Positions 44,980 to 54,833 of a stretch of 64,000 nt of DNA are shown here, one piece after another. The stretch's first letter is position 1. Each line of letters begins with the position of its first letter. The DNA is taken from contig CAXXSS010000001.1 in the NCBI GenBank assembly GCA_963676865.2, positions 2,542,001 to 2,606,000 on the forward strand. The letters are read 5' to 3'. The stretch comes from JAAYUD01 sp963676865 (GTDB taxonomy: Bacteria; Bacteroidota; Bacteroidia; Bacteroidales; Bacteroidaceae). Made by a program: the position numbers and the translations under genes. Below the pieces are notes generated by a model, which made no database searches, had not been told where the DNA came from, and worked only from the letters and a program-made list of their open reading frames with translations.

Positions 44980-45011
44980 TTTGTTGGATGAACAAAAATG
45001 GTCTACCTTTG
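44969..45011 (+). promoter_or_regulatory. promoter of the SGNH-MBOAT operon with overlapping inverted repeat
   Basis: TTTG at 44980-44983, 20 bases, TACCTTTG at 45004-45011: full consensus, with a leader of about 15-20 bases. A perfect 7-bp inverted repeat (TCATCCA 44969-44975, TGGATGA 44985-44991) embraces the -33 element, as an operator would. Confidence 0.7.
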
Positions 45012-45032
45012 TAGTCGATTAAGAATAAATAT

Positions 45033-46388
45033 ATGGGGAATTATTTGAAAAAGACTTTTTGGATAACGTTTATAGTTTTAATAATTTTATTATTGCTTCA
45101 TTTTCTCCCAGCAATTCATGTTGGAAATTATACAGTAAAACGTGTGGACTTGTTGAGTGATGTACGCAAATCAGATACAGTTTCTGAAAAAGTAGTGCTT
45201 CCTCCTCTGAAAAAAAGAATTAAAGATTCTAGCAGTTCGGGCATAACTTGTATTAAAGATTTTAGCGACCGTTCACAGCGGGGAATGACAAAGTTCTATC
45301 AAGCATTGGATGAAATAAAATCAAAGCACAAAACTGTTCGTATTGCAGTGCTTGGTGATTCGTTTATCGAAGCTGATATTCTCACTGCTGATTTACGGGA
45401 AATGCTTCAAAATAAATATGGAGGATGTGGTGTAGGTTTTCTTACCATTAACTCTATGACCGGCGCTTACCGACCTACAGTTCACCAGAAATCAAGCGGC
45501 TTTATAGGTCATTCTGCTTTAAAAGGAGGATTTGATAAATCTAAAGAAGGACTGTCAGGGAGTTATTTTATACCAAGTAATGGTGCATTTGTTGAACTTC
45601 GCGGACAGAACGATTATGCTGCGCACTTAGACACATGTGCCATATCTTGTATATATTTTACGAATAAGACCGGTAGTACCGGAATATCTGTTAATGTAAA
45701 TGGTAGGGGGGAACAGGAATATACTGCAGAACCATCACCCGAACTACAGAAATTATGTACTAATGGAAATATAGGTTCCATACGTTGGAGTGTAAAGAAG
45801 ACTTCTTCTTCCGTTTTTTATGGAATTGCAATGGACGGAAAACAAGGAATTGTCGTTGATAATTTTTCTTTAAGGGGAAATTCAGGCTTTAATTTACGCA
45901 ATATTTCGGAAAGCATGTTGAAAGGATTCGACAAGCAACGCCATTACGACTTAATCATCTTGGAATATGGTTTAAATATTGCCATTCCACATGCTAAAAA
46001 TTATGATTGGTATGAACGTGGTTTTGTTAAATCCATAGAGCATTTAAAAGAGTGTTTCCCCAATACAGGTTTCTTAATGTTGGGTGTAAGTGATAGGGAT
46101 TATCGCACAGAAGACGGAGAATTCAGGACGATGCCAGAAGTGAAAATGTTACTTCGCTATCAAGAAAATATGGCGGCAGAAACAAATATTGCTTTCTGGA
46201 ATATGTTTGACGCCATGGGAGGGAATGAAAGTATGTCACGAATGGTGCATGCCAAGCCGGCGTTAGCGAATTATGATTATACTCATATTAATTTTCGAGG
46301 TGGAAAGCATCTGGCAAAATTACTTTATGATTCATTAATCTTTGGGAAACAAGAATACGATAGGAGGCGTGTAAATGGGAATAAGTAA
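45033..46388 (+). CDS. membrane-anchored SGNH hydrolase-type protein 1
   Basis: The 451-aa product has an N-terminal transmembrane anchor (TFIVLIILLLLHFLPAI) and a periplasmic SGNH domain. Block I reads RIAVLGDSFIEAD near residue 108. The C-terminal block V is NYDYTHINFRGGKHLA, with the Asp and His of a DxxH motif, and an insert of about 120 residues (carbohydrate-binding-like) lies between blocks. Such proteins partner MBOAT enzymes in O-acetylation of polysaccharides, like AlgJ/AlgX with AlgI. It overlaps the next gene by 14 bases. Confidence 0.85.
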   Translation: MGNYLKKTFWITFIVLIILLLLHFLPAIHVGNYTVKRVDLLSDVRKSDTVSEKVVLPPLKKRIKDSSSSGITCIKDFSDRSQRGMTKFYQALDEIKSKHKTVRIAVLGDSFIEADILTADLREMLQNKYGGCGVGFLTINSMTGAYRPTVHQKSSGFIGHSALKGGFDKSKEGLSGSYFIPSNGAFVELRGQNDYAAHLDTCAISCIYFTNKTGSTGISVNVNGRGEQEYTAEPSPELQKLCTNGNIGSIRWSVKKTSSSVFYGIAMDGKQGIVVDNFSLRGNSGFNLRNISESMLKGFDKQRHYDLIILEYGLNIAIPHAKNYDWYERGFVKSIEHLKECFPNTGFLMLGVSDRDYRTEDGEFRTMPEVKMLLRYQENMAAETNIAFWNMFDAMGGNESMSRMVHAKPALANYDYTHINFRGGKHLAKLLYDSLIFGKQEYDRRRVNGNK

Positions 46389-47334
46389 AACATCCATTCT
46401 TTTGGCGTCGATTGTCTTTTTCTCTCTTTCTTTTGTAACAACAATTGTAGGACAAAATGTTATTTCTTTTAACCCTTCTCTTCCCAGTATAAATGAAAAG
46501 AATAAAGAACTGAAAGGAGGTAATGATATCTTCCCTTTTGATTTCACCTTGCCGACAACTTTTTTAGGTACAAAAGACAATGTAATAGGAGACAAGGCGC
46601 AATCTCTTTCGGCTATATTTAAAAAGCTCTCCATGATGCATCATGGAGGACTTGCCGACACAGTCCGTATCATTCAAATCGGCGACAGTCATGTTCGAGG
46701 GCTTATTTATCCTCATATGGTTGGTGATTTGTTAATGAAGACTTTCGGCTCTTTGAAATATACAAGTATAGGAATAAACGGTGCAACGTGCCATTCATTT
46801 GCTAAATCAAAGAAAATAGAAAGTATCTTTACCGAAAACCCCGATTTAATCATTATATCTTTCGGCACAAACGAAAGTTATAAAAACCATTATGATGCAA
46901 ATCTCCACTATGAACAAATTGCAGAACTTGTGAATCTTATACGTAATAAACTACCGGACGTCCATCTCCTATTCACTACACCACCGGGATCTTACATGAA
47001 ATATCGGACATACAAATATATAAGAATTACTACAAAACATCATAAAAAACGACATCGATATCGAAAAACAACAAATATTATTTATAAAGTAAATCCTAAC
47101 AACGCAGCTGCTGTTTCGACCATATGTAGATATGCTAGTGAACATTCGTTACCTTATTGGGATTTATTTGGATTTGTAGGAGGAGAAGGCGGAGGCTGCC
47201 AGAATTGGAGCTACGCACAATTAATGTGTCCAGACCACGTACACTATCTTCCTGAAGGTTATCGGTTACAAGGTGAATTATTATATCAGGCATTTATTAA
47301 AGCTTATAACGAATATGTTTCTAAACAATTTTGA
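46375..47334 (+). CDS. exported SGNH hydrolase-type protein 2
   Basis: The 319-aa protein has a signal sequence (SILLASIVFFSLSFVTTIVG). SGNH blocks are clear: RIIQIGDSHVRG (block I), ISFGTNESYKNHYD (block III) and CPDHVHYLPEGYRL (block V, Asp and His). It overlaps gene 1 by 14 bases and the MBOAT gene by 20 bases, so the three are translationally coupled. It may be the O-acyltransferase or an esterase of the same modification system. Confidence 0.85.
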   Translation: MGISKTSILLASIVFFSLSFVTTIVGQNVISFNPSLPSINEKNKELKGGNDIFPFDFTLPTTFLGTKDNVIGDKAQSLSAIFKKLSMMHHGGLADTVRIIQIGDSHVRGLIYPHMVGDLLMKTFGSLKYTSIGINGATCHSFAKSKKIESIFTENPDLIIISFGTNESYKNHYDANLHYEQIAELVNLIRNKLPDVHLLFTTPPGSYMKYRTYKYIRITTKHHKKRHRYRKTTNIIYKVNPNNAAAVSTICRYASEHSLPYWDLFGFVGGEGGGCQNWSYAQLMCPDHVHYLPEGYRLQGELLYQAFIKAYNEYVSKQF

Positions 47335-48817
47335 TCTAAATTTAGACTTTGCAAAACTTGAAAAGGAGTTTATATATGACCCCCAAAATCCGATAATGTT
47401 CAACAGTGGTCTATTTATTTGGCTATTTGTGGCTTTTTTATTGATCTATGTTGCGCTTAGGAGAAAAGATAATGCACGATTATTATTTGTTATTTGTTTT
47501 TCTTATTATTTCTATTACAAATCAAGTGGCACCTATTTTTTGCTTCTTGCATTAGTTACAGTAATAGACTTCTACACAGGATATTGGCTGAGTAGGATAA
47601 CAGATAGGGCTAAACGAAAATCTCTTGTTGTCCTGAGCTTATGTATTAATCTTGGTCTATTAGGATATTTCAAATATACCAACTTCTTCGGTCAAATATT
47701 CTGTTCTCTTACAGGAAGTCATTTTTCGCCATTTGACATATTCTTGCCTGTGGGAATTTCTTTCTTTACTTTCCAGTCGTTAAGTTATACTATAGATGTT
47801 TATCGAAAAGAGATTGAACCACTAAACAAAATACTCGACTATGCTTTTTATGTCTCTTTCTTCCCACAATTGGTAGCGGGACCTATTGTCCGGGCTCGAG
47901 ATTTTATTCCGCAAATACGCAAGCCCTTATTTGTGTCTCAAGAGATGTTTGGAAGAGCTATATTTCTTATTGTCGGAGGTCTATTTAAAAAAGCGGTCAT
48001 ATCCGATTATATTAGTATCAATTTTGTTGATCGTATATTCGACAATCCGTTACTTTATTCGGGGTTTGAAAATTTGATGGGTGTATACGGATATGCGATA
48101 CAAATATATTGCGATTTTTCCGGTTATAGCGATATGGCTATTGGCATCGCTTTATTGCTGGGCTTTCATTTTAATATCAATTTCAACTCTCCTTACAAAT
48201 CCGCTTCTATTACTGAATTCTGGCGTCGTTGGCATATATCATTATCCACGTGGTTGCGAGATTATTTATACATTTCTTTAGGTGGAAATCGCAAAGGTAA
48301 ACTTCGTCAATATATTAATCTAATCATTACAATGTTTATTGGCGGTTTATGGCATGGAGCTTCATGGAATTTTGTCGCATGGGGAACGCTACATGGCATA
48401 GCTTTAGCGATCCATAAAGCATGGATGGGCATTACAAAACAAAAGAAAGGTGGGAATACATTACATGGATGGCGTCGTTATATTGCTATAATCATCACTT
48501 TCCATTTTGTTTGTTTTTGCTGGATCTTTTTTCGCAGTAATAATTTTACGACGGCCCTCAATTTGTTAACTCAAATATTCACTTCTTTTCACGGTGAATT
48601 ATTGCCTCAATTGTTCGAAGGGTATTGGAAGGTGTTCGCTCTCATTGCATTAGGATTTTTGATGCATTTAATGCCTGATAAGTATGAAAATAAATGGTGT
48701 AATTGCGTTATACAAATGCCTTTCGTTGCAAAAGTAATAATGGTAGTACTGTTCATCTATGTTGTTATCCAAATAAAAGGTAGTGCCGTTCAGCCGTTCA
48801 TCTATTTTCAATTTTAG
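47315..48817 (+). CDS. MBOAT-family membrane O-acyltransferase (AlgI/DltB-like)
   Basis: ATG 47315 (MFLNNFDLNLDF) gives 500 aa; the frame is open to 47273. The protein has about ten hydrophobic segments and the MBOAT core: QLVAGPIVRARDF, YCDFSGYSDMAIGIALLLGF, FWRRWHISLSTWLRDYLYI and the catalytic His in GGLWHGASWNFVAWG. It would move acyl groups across the inner membrane to the periplasmic SGNH partners. The target, probably an exopolysaccharide, capsule or O-antigen, is not shown by the window because no glycan synthesis genes are adjacent. Confidence 0.93.
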   Translation: MFLNNFDLNLDFAKLEKEFIYDPQNPIMFNSGLFIWLFVAFLLIYVALRRKDNARLLFVICFSYYFYYKSSGTYFLLLALVTVIDFYTGYWLSRITDRAKRKSLVVLSLCINLGLLGYFKYTNFFGQIFCSLTGSHFSPFDIFLPVGISFFTFQSLSYTIDVYRKEIEPLNKILDYAFYVSFFPQLVAGPIVRARDFIPQIRKPLFVSQEMFGRAIFLIVGGLFKKAVISDYISINFVDRIFDNPLLYSGFENLMGVYGYAIQIYCDFSGYSDMAIGIALLLGFHFNINFNSPYKSASITEFWRRWHISLSTWLRDYLYISLGGNRKGKLRQYINLIITMFIGGLWHGASWNFVAWGTLHGIALAIHKAWMGITKQKKGGNTLHGWRRYIAIIITFHFVCFCWIFFRSNNFTTALNLLTQIFTSFHGELLPQLFEGYWKVFALIALGFLMHLMPDKYENKWCNCVIQMPFVAKVIMVVLFIYVVIQIKGSAVQPFIYFQF

Positions 48818-49007
48818 AAAATTCATGTATACATAATCCTGATCTTGTTTACATTCTGAAAGTAAATTCGCGATAAAATATGATTTGAAACGTATTCACG
48901 GATATTTTGATATAAGAAGGTATCAGTATGCTTATGTGTGTGCACATCGTAAACGATTGTCAAAAAATAATTTGGATTGTGACGGGCCATTTCGCAATTA
49001 AATCAAT

Positions 49008-49015
49008 ATCTTTGT
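49008..49015 (+). promoter_or_regulatory. candidate -7 box of yaaA
   Basis: TATCTTTG about 38 bases before the yaaA ATG; no TTG at the expected spacing. Confidence 0.4.
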
Positions 49016-49052
49016 GGTGATGGATATAAGTATGAACCAAAGATAAAAAGTT

Positions 49053-49808
49053 ATGATTATATTGATTGGTTGTGCCAAGATCATGACTGGCACTTGTTTG
49101 CGTTCGTTGCCTTTTGTGACAGAACCGCATTTTCAACTTCAAGCGAATGAAAATGCGGTACAGATGGCTTCTTATTCACCGGGTATGTTGATGGACTTGT
49201 TGGGCATCAATGCTGAAATTGCAAGAGAAAATTGGATGAGATACCAACATTTCTTTGACGATACCGAAGAACGTATACCGGCGGCCTTTTCTTACGAAGG
49301 AATGGTATTTAAAAAGCTTGCGCCCGAAAGCTTTCGAGATGATGAATTGCAATTTCTCAACTCGCATCTTTTTATCGCTTCTTTTTTGTATGGCTTGCTT
49401 CGTCCATTGGATTTAATAAAGAAGTATCGAATGGAAGGCAATGTCATTTTACCCGCTCATACCGGAAAGAGTATGTTCGATTATTGGAAGCCTTTGTTGA
49501 CAGACTATTTTATTCGTCATATTAAGTCCAACGGCGGCATCTTGGTAAACTTGGCAAGTGGCGAAATGAAAGATTTGTTTGATTGGAAGCGTGTGTTGAG
49601 GAATGTGAAAGTTATCACTCCGCAATTTTATACGATAAAAAATGGAAAGCCAAAGACTATCGTTATTTATACAAAAATGTGCCGTGGTGCTATGGCTCGT
49701 CATATTTTGAGAAATCGATTGACTTCACCAGAAGAGTTGCGAGACTTTGGGTATGAGGGATTTCGGTGGGATGGCGAAAGCGAAGATTACAATTTCTGTT
49801 TCATGTAG
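49053..49808 (+). CDS. yaaA: YaaA family peroxide-stress protein (DUF328)
   Basis: The 251-aa protein matches YaaA over its length: QMASYSPGMLMDLLGIN, the RPAAFSYEG-like PAAFSYEGMVFKKL, FLYGLLRPLDLIKKYRMEGN and the C-terminal TKMCRGAMARHIL plus GYEGFRW. E. coli YaaA lowers free iron during peroxide stress and binds DNA. Residues at the very start (ILIGCAKIM) replace the usual LISPAKTM. It is monocistronic, upstream of the AraC gene. Confidence 0.92.
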   Translation: MIILIGCAKIMTGTCLRSLPFVTEPHFQLQANENAVQMASYSPGMLMDLLGINAEIARENWMRYQHFFDDTEERIPAAFSYEGMVFKKLAPESFRDDELQFLNSHLFIASFLYGLLRPLDLIKKYRMEGNVILPAHTGKSMFDYWKPLLTDYFIRHIKSNGGILVNLASGEMKDLFDWKRVLRNVKVITPQFYTIKNGKPKTIVIYTKMCRGAMARHILRNRLTSPEELRDFGYEGFRWDGESEDYNFCFM

Positions 49809-49897
49809 TTATTGTTTCTTTAAGCGCTTTGCTATAAGATCGCTTTTATCGTCATTTTTAGCTTTGATGGTTGGTTGTTATAATATCATTTACCCGT

Positions 49898-50731
49898 ATG
49901 GAAGATATATTTTCAATATATAAATTTGGAATTCAAGATTCAATTGAAGTGCTTCATTCTAAAAACGAAGCGCACGTGCATGATTATGAAGAATTGTTGA
50001 TAGGTATACATGGTCAGATAGAGCATTTTATTGATTTCCGTTCCGAAATAGTCGACGCACCTTTTATTAGCTTTATCACTGCGGGCAAGATGCATCGTCT
50101 GAAACCTTTGGTCAAAGAAGGAGAATGCGATATATGGGTCATTCGATTTAAAAGAGATTTTGTTACCGATACTATTTTCAGATTGTATACCGAATTTCAT
50201 GATAAAGCAAATATGTGTGTGCCTTTTAATAGTTGCTTTGTCCGTTTTGATATTCTTTGTGATCTTATCAGCAAGGAGTGTGATCAGCCTACGGTGGACT
50301 ATTCTGTTGTTCGCCAACTTTTAAATACGTTAATATCTATCATCGAATCCGAACGCGGAAAACAAGAATTGGATAATGATAATAATGCGATCGTGCGAAA
50401 TGCTACATTTAAGAATTTTCTGCGTATTCTCGAAGAACATTATCGTGAACCCCAAGGGGTGAATTTTTATGCGGATAAATTGTTTATGACAGCTCGTAAT
50501 TTGAATTTGATATGCCAACGTGTTCTTCATCAAAGCGTTTCGGAAATTATAGAAACACGCAAGCTTGTTGAAGCTAAAAATATGCTTGTGACAACAGATA
50601 AAACTATTGCGGAGATCGGCTTTGAACTGGGATTCAATGAGAAAACTTATTTCACTCATGTCTTTAAGAAGAGGGCCGGAATGTCTCCATCCGATTTTCG
50701 AAAGGAGATGACGTCACTAATTTCCGAATAA
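49898..50731 (+). CDS. AraC-family transcriptional regulator
   Basis: ATG 49898 gives 277 aa; an upstream TTG at 49871 is in frame. The N-terminal cupin-like sensing region (HSKNEAHVHDYEELLIGIHG) is followed by the C-terminal double HTH (VNFYADKLFMTARNLNLICQ; KTIAEIGFELGFNEKTYFTH; FKKRAGMSPSDFRK). It probably controls the YceI and dioxygenase genes 92 bases downstream (inference from position). Confidence 0.92.
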   Translation: MEDIFSIYKFGIQDSIEVLHSKNEAHVHDYEELLIGIHGQIEHFIDFRSEIVDAPFISFITAGKMHRLKPLVKEGECDIWVIRFKRDFVTDTIFRLYTEFHDKANMCVPFNSCFVRFDILCDLISKECDQPTVDYSVVRQLLNTLISIIESERGKQELDNDNNAIVRNATFKNFLRILEEHYREPQGVNFYADKLFMTARNLNLICQRVLHQSVSEIIETRKLVEAKNMLVTTDKTIAEIGFELGFNEKTYFTHVFKKRAGMSPSDFRKEMTSLISE

Positions 50732-50822
50732 CACAACTATTCTTCTCAAAACTGTTATCTCTGGCTTTCTATTTTTCCTGAACTTTGCATCATGATTAAT
50801 AACAATTAAAACAATAGGAAAA

Positions 50823-51401
50823 ATGAAAAAGAAAGTTTTATTTTTAGCCTTGACAATGTTGTCGTTGCTTGTAAATGCACAAACCAAAGTATGGACCAAT
50901 GATCCGCAGCATTCTCGTCTCGGATTTGTGGTGAAACATTTGATGATCTCTCAGATAAGTGGACGGTTTGCAGACTTCAAAGCCGTCGTTACTACCACGA
51001 AAGCCGATTATAGTGATGCCAAAATAGTACTCACGGCCAAAGTCTCCAGTATAGATACCGATGTGGAAGCTCGTGATAATCATTTGCGCTCTGTCGATTT
51101 CTTTGATGCGGAAAAGTTTCCTACTCTGACATTTGTAAGTTCTTCTATTAAGAAGGTCGGACCCAAGAAAGGCATTATGTATGGCAAACTTACATTCCAT
51201 GGTATAACCAAGGATGTTAAGCTGAATGTCGTTTTCTTTGGTATGCTCACCAATCCGATGAACAACAAGACGACCGCCGGATTTCAAGTTACGGGGGTTG
51301 TGAAACGTACGGATTACGACTTGGGGCCTAAATTTCCGAATGCAATGGTTAGTAATGATATAGACATCGTTGCCAACGTAGAGTTCAGTCCGGACAAGTA
51401 A
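50823..51401 (+). CDS. YceI-family periplasmic lipid-binding protein
   Basis: The 192-aa protein has a signal peptide (VLFLALTMLSLLVNA) and the YceI lipocalin-like beta-barrel: WTNDPQHSRLGFVVKHLM, ARDNHLRSVDFFDAEKFPTL and YGKLTFHGITKDVKLNV. The family binds polyisoprenoid chains. It is 12 bases upstream of the dioxygenase gene and forms a pair with it. Confidence 0.95.
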   Translation: MKKKVLFLALTMLSLLVNAQTKVWTNDPQHSRLGFVVKHLMISQISGRFADFKAVVTTTKADYSDAKIVLTAKVSSIDTDVEARDNHLRSVDFFDAEKFPTLTFVSSSIKKVGPKKGIMYGKLTFHGITKDVKLNVVFFGMLTNPMNNKTTAGFQVTGVVKRTDYDLGPKFPNAMVSNDIDIVANVEFSPDK

Positions 51402-51413
51402 AAGTAAAGTGTC

Positions 51414-52208
51414 ATGAATAGCGTTAACCATCGCATGCCGGTATTATTCATAGGACATGGAAGTCCTATGATTGCCATTGAGGAAAGCATCTTTACTAAA
51501 GGTCTTGAGACTATTGCTAAAGGGCTTTCCAAACCTAAAGCCGTTGTTTGTATTTCGGCTCATTGGGAGACGCATGGTGTTTTTGTTACTTCTATGGCAC
51601 ACCCTCGCACTATCCACGATTTTGGCGGATTTCCATGCGAACTGTACAAACTGCAATATCCTGCTCCCGGGGCTCCTGCATTGGCAGAAGAAATTAGAGG
51701 CCTCGTTCATTCGATACAAGTAGGTGCAGATTATGATTGGGGACTCGATCATGGATGTTGGTCTGTTCTTAAGTATTTATTCCCTTTGGCAGATGTGCCT
51801 GTTGTCGAATTGAGTATCGATTATGCCAAATCGGCGTCGTTCCATTATGCTCTTGCCAAAGAGTTGTTGCCTTTGCGCAAAGAAGATGTAATGATTGTAG
51901 CCAGCGGCAATATGATACACAACTTGCGTGCTATCGATTGGCAAAAGATCAATACTCCTCATTATGGATACGACTGGGCTACCAAGGTGCATGACGAAAT
52001 GATTGATAAGATAGTGACGGGCGATCATCAGTATCTGATAGATGGTATCGGTCGAAATCGTGAATACCATCTTGCCATACCGACTCCCGAACATTATATT
52101 CCATTGCTTTACGCATTGGCTCTTCAAGAACCAGATGATCACCTGAGTATTTTTAATGATTCGATTGTAGGAGGCTCGTTGGATATGACTTCTTTTATGT
52201 TGTCATAG
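51414..52208 (+). CDS. LigB/DODA-family extradiol dioxygenase (YgiD-like)
   Basis: The 264-aa protein matches the class III extradiol ring-cleavage family: MPVLFIGHGSPMIAIEES with a metal-ligand His, CISAHWETHGV, LDHGCWSVLKYLFP and SGNMIHNLRAIDW. YgiD cleaves 4,5-DOPA in E. coli, while the physiological substrate here is unknown. It is coupled to yceI by a 12-base gap and closed by a strong terminator. Confidence 0.93.
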   Translation: MNSVNHRMPVLFIGHGSPMIAIEESIFTKGLETIAKGLSKPKAVVCISAHWETHGVFVTSMAHPRTIHDFGGFPCELYKLQYPAPGAPALAEEIRGLVHSIQVGADYDWGLDHGCWSVLKYLFPLADVPVVELSIDYAKSASFHYALAKELLPLRKEDVMIVASGNMIHNLRAIDWQKINTPHYGYDWATKVHDEMIDKIVTGDHQYLIDGIGRNREYHLAIPTPEHYIPLLYALALQEPDDHLSIFNDSIVGGSLDMTSFMLS

Positions 52209-52229
52209 AAAGGTGCTTTGAACTAAATA

Positions 52230-52266
52230 CAAATAGCGTCTAGGGTTGCCTTAGACGCTATTTGTT
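52230..52266 (+). terminator. terminator after the dioxygenase gene
   Basis: ACAAATAGCGTCTA pairs with TAGACGCTATTTGT (14 bp), extended by G-C pairs, with a small TTG loop. Confidence 0.85.
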
Positions 52267-52537
52267 TAAAAGCTGGCTTTGTATAAACCGCCCCAATAGA
52301 TATTGTCTTGCTCTATGTAAATAATTGGAGTGCTCACCCCATTGACATCGAAACGAACTATGATACAACACTTTGCCTGCAATCCATTTTTCAGAACGTA
52401 TTTCAATGTGAATATTTCCAGATATACTGATACTTTCTTATTCGAACATCGCCTACAGGACCATTTAGGGCACTATTTTCGCTATTGTTTCAGCGACCGA
52501 ATGTGAGCTTAAAGAGAGCGAAATATAAATATATAGC

Positions 52538-53609
52538 GGCTATAGTTAATTATTGCGTTGCAAAATCAGTTTTTATTATCTACCATCGATATTCGGAGGA
52601 GTCCGGCAGCATGATCTGTTTCATTCTTCAGGATTGTTTCAACGACCTTGAACCAGTTCAAATAGTTCTTTAGATATTTCGTAGCCACTCCCCAAAAGGT
52701 TGAAGCGATCCATTTTTTCAGCCTGTTATGGAGGGAATTTACATGTTGTATGTGAAACCTTTCAAGTTTTACCCGCTGTTTCAAGTCCCCCCTGAGCACA
52801 ACATGTTTCAGCCGATTGTCATTTGCGTATCCCTTATAGCTTGTATGTCCATCTGAACACAGAACCACATCCTCCGGTAGGGGCGTATGCAGACTTTCCG
52901 TTATATCTTTCTTGGTAAGGCGTCCCTTTCCGCAGCATGTCATATTCAAATCGTTCTTCCGATCAGTAGTTACTATCACCTTGGTCTTGTTGTTAGATAT
53001 GCCCGAACTATTGGAGTCGCTGCCCCTTTTACGGGCAGGACGTTCCAAATGCCGATTTCCTTTCTCTGATTCCTCGAAAAAAGTTTCATCGCTTTCCACT
53101 ATACCCGAAAAAGAACTGCCTTCATCTTGTTTGAACGTACCCAAAATCTTGTGTCGCCAGTCAAAAGCCGTTTTCTTGTTGATTTTAAGCGAGGAGGAAA
53201 TATTGTCCAAAGACTTCTGGTCAGACATCAGTTCCAAATAGCGACCTACCAATTCCTTTTTGTGAAGCCCTTCCTGCCAAGTTCCGGTATATTCGGTGAA
53301 TGTGCGCCTACAATCTTTGCACTTGAAGCGTTGAGCACCTTTGTCCTTGCCAAAACGATAATAATGTTTGCCACCACAATGAGGACAACTACCTTGCTTG
53401 TTCAGTAACTGGAACAGACGAGGAGAAGGAGAAGCCGATACGATTTTTGACGATAAGGCGGAAACCAGAGACACACGTTCTCCTAAAGGAAGAGACAGCG
53501 CAGCGACTAATATTTCTTGATAGGTCATAACTTCTGAAGTTTTACGAGGACAAAAATACAAAAAATTAGGTATATCTACCATTTTACAACGCAATAATTA
53601 ACTATAGCC
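52538..53609 (-). mobile_element. IS1595-family insertion sequence, copy B (1072 bp)
   Basis: Same length and terminal repeats as the copy at 10175-11246, inverted. A 9-bp direct repeat ATATATAGC borders it (52529-52537 and 53610-53618). It is inserted in repeat R3. Confidence 0.95.
52566..53528 (-). CDS. IS1595-family transposase (copy B)
   Basis: 320 aa from the ATG at 53528, chosen as in copy A. The zinc ribbon and DDE domain are intact. It differs from copy A by two conservative residues near the C-terminus (YLKNYLNW and VVETILKNE here). Both copies look functional. Confidence 0.93.
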   Translation of the reverse strand: MTYQEILVAALSLPLGERVSLVSALSSKIVSASPSPRLFQLLNKQGSCPHCGGKHYYRFGKDKGAQRFKCKDCRRTFTEYTGTWQEGLHKKELVGRYLELMSDQKSLDNISSSLKINKKTAFDWRHKILGTFKQDEGSSFSGIVESDETFFEESEKGNRHLERPARKRGSDSNSSGISNNKTKVIVTTDRKNDLNMTCCGKGRLTKKDITESLHTPLPEDVVLCSDGHTSYKGYANDNRLKHVVLRGDLKQRVKLERFHIQHVNSLHNRLKKWIASTFWGVATKYLKNYLNWFKVVETILKNETDHAAGLLRISMVDNKN

Positions 53610-53871
53610 ATATATAGCTTGTAAATGGTTGATATACAGCGAGAAATTCATAAGGACGAAAATAAATGTTTGTATGTACAAACTTTTGGTTTCGTCCTTA
53701 TAAACTTTTATTTTCGTCCTTATCATTTTTCGAAAGCAAAGGTTCAAATTTTGTATCAATGTGGTGTACTGAATTTGGTTGACAGTTAAACACTAGTAAA
53801 CCTAAGGGAGTTGACAATTACAATCATGTATACCTAAAGTAGTTGTCAACTCTGCAAAGTTAATCCTATTT

Positions 53872-54825
53872 TTATTGACAAACAAGTATTGTTTGTTCTT
53901 TATAGTTTGTTTTGTTCAGCTGATGCTTTAAAGCATCAGCTGAACAAAGTGGGTTTGGATGTTCTCCCGGGAGCATTTGCATCGGTGTTTTCATTGCCAG
54001 AGCTTGGTGCGGTCGTGCCCAATTGTAGAGATATATGGATCTGGCGACACCTTCCAAGGCTTCATCAAATGTTTTATTCTCATAATCGAAGAGCCATCCG
54101 TTCTTAACGGTATTGTTCATCCTCTCGGCCAGTGCATTGTGCAAGGGGTCGCCCGTTTGCGTCATACTGATAGCGATTCCTCTTTCTTTGAGCTGTGACA
54201 CATAACCTTTTGATGCATACTGCACACCTCGGTCGGAATGGTGGATAAGACCTGAAAGGTTGAATCCCTGACCTTTATAAAATCTGCACGCCATCATCAA
54301 CGCTTTTGCCGGTCCTTCCGCTTCAAGAGTCCGAAAGAGGGCATATCCCACAATGATGCGGCTGAAGACATCCGTCAGCAGCGAAAGATAGGCAAATCCT
54401 TCTTTCGTGGATATATAAGTGATGTCACCCACCATCATGCGGCAAACACCACAGGCCACGTATTTAGGAGATGTGTTAAGCAAATCCGGATAGATCCGAT
54501 ATGGATGATCGGAGTTGGTCGTACGAGGTCTGTAACGTCTGCGGCGCAGCATCATCCCGTTGGCCCGAAGGACATCGATAAATTGGTCGCGTCCTATCGT
54601 GAACTTTTCTCCGAACCGAGACTTACACAGACTGTAAAGCTCGCGGCAACCGCTTCGGGGAAGCTCCTGACGCAGAAATTGACAGTAATACGTGATGCTG
54701 CTTATAAGTACATCTTGTTCGGCATTTGTTTCTTTGTGCTTGTAGTACCCTTGTCGGGAAATGTCAAGCAGTCCGCAAAGGGCGGATATGGTATAACTCA
54801 TACCTTTACCCGCCTTTTGTGACAA
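53872..54825 (-). CDS. IS3-family transposase OrfB (integrase domain)
   Basis: This 317-residue frame has an HTH_21-like region (SALCGLLDISRQGYYKH) and the rve integrase core with catalytic Asp in MVGDITYIST, Asp in IHHSDRGVQYAS and Glu in HNALAERMNNTVKNGW, ending in the YLYNWARPHQAL motif. It is in the -1 frame relative to orfA, and the frame is open back through the slippery site, so it is probably made as an OrfAB fusion. The TTG at 54825 is only the formal ORF start. Confidence 0.9.
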   Translation of the reverse strand: MSQKAGKGMSYTISALCGLLDISRQGYYKHKETNAEQDVLISSITYYCQFLRQELPRSGCRELYSLCKSRFGEKFTIGRDQFIDVLRANGMMLRRRRYRPRTTNSDHPYRIYPDLLNTSPKYVACGVCRMMVGDITYISTKEGFAYLSLLTDVFSRIIVGYALFRTLEAEGPAKALMMACRFYKGQGFNLSGLIHHSDRGVQYASKGYVSQLKERGIAISMTQTGDPLHNALAERMNNTVKNGWLFDYENKTFDEALEGVARSIYLYNWARPHQALAMKTPMQMLPGEHPNPLCSADALKHQLNKTNYKEQTILVCQ

Positions 54826-54833
54826 GCAACCTA

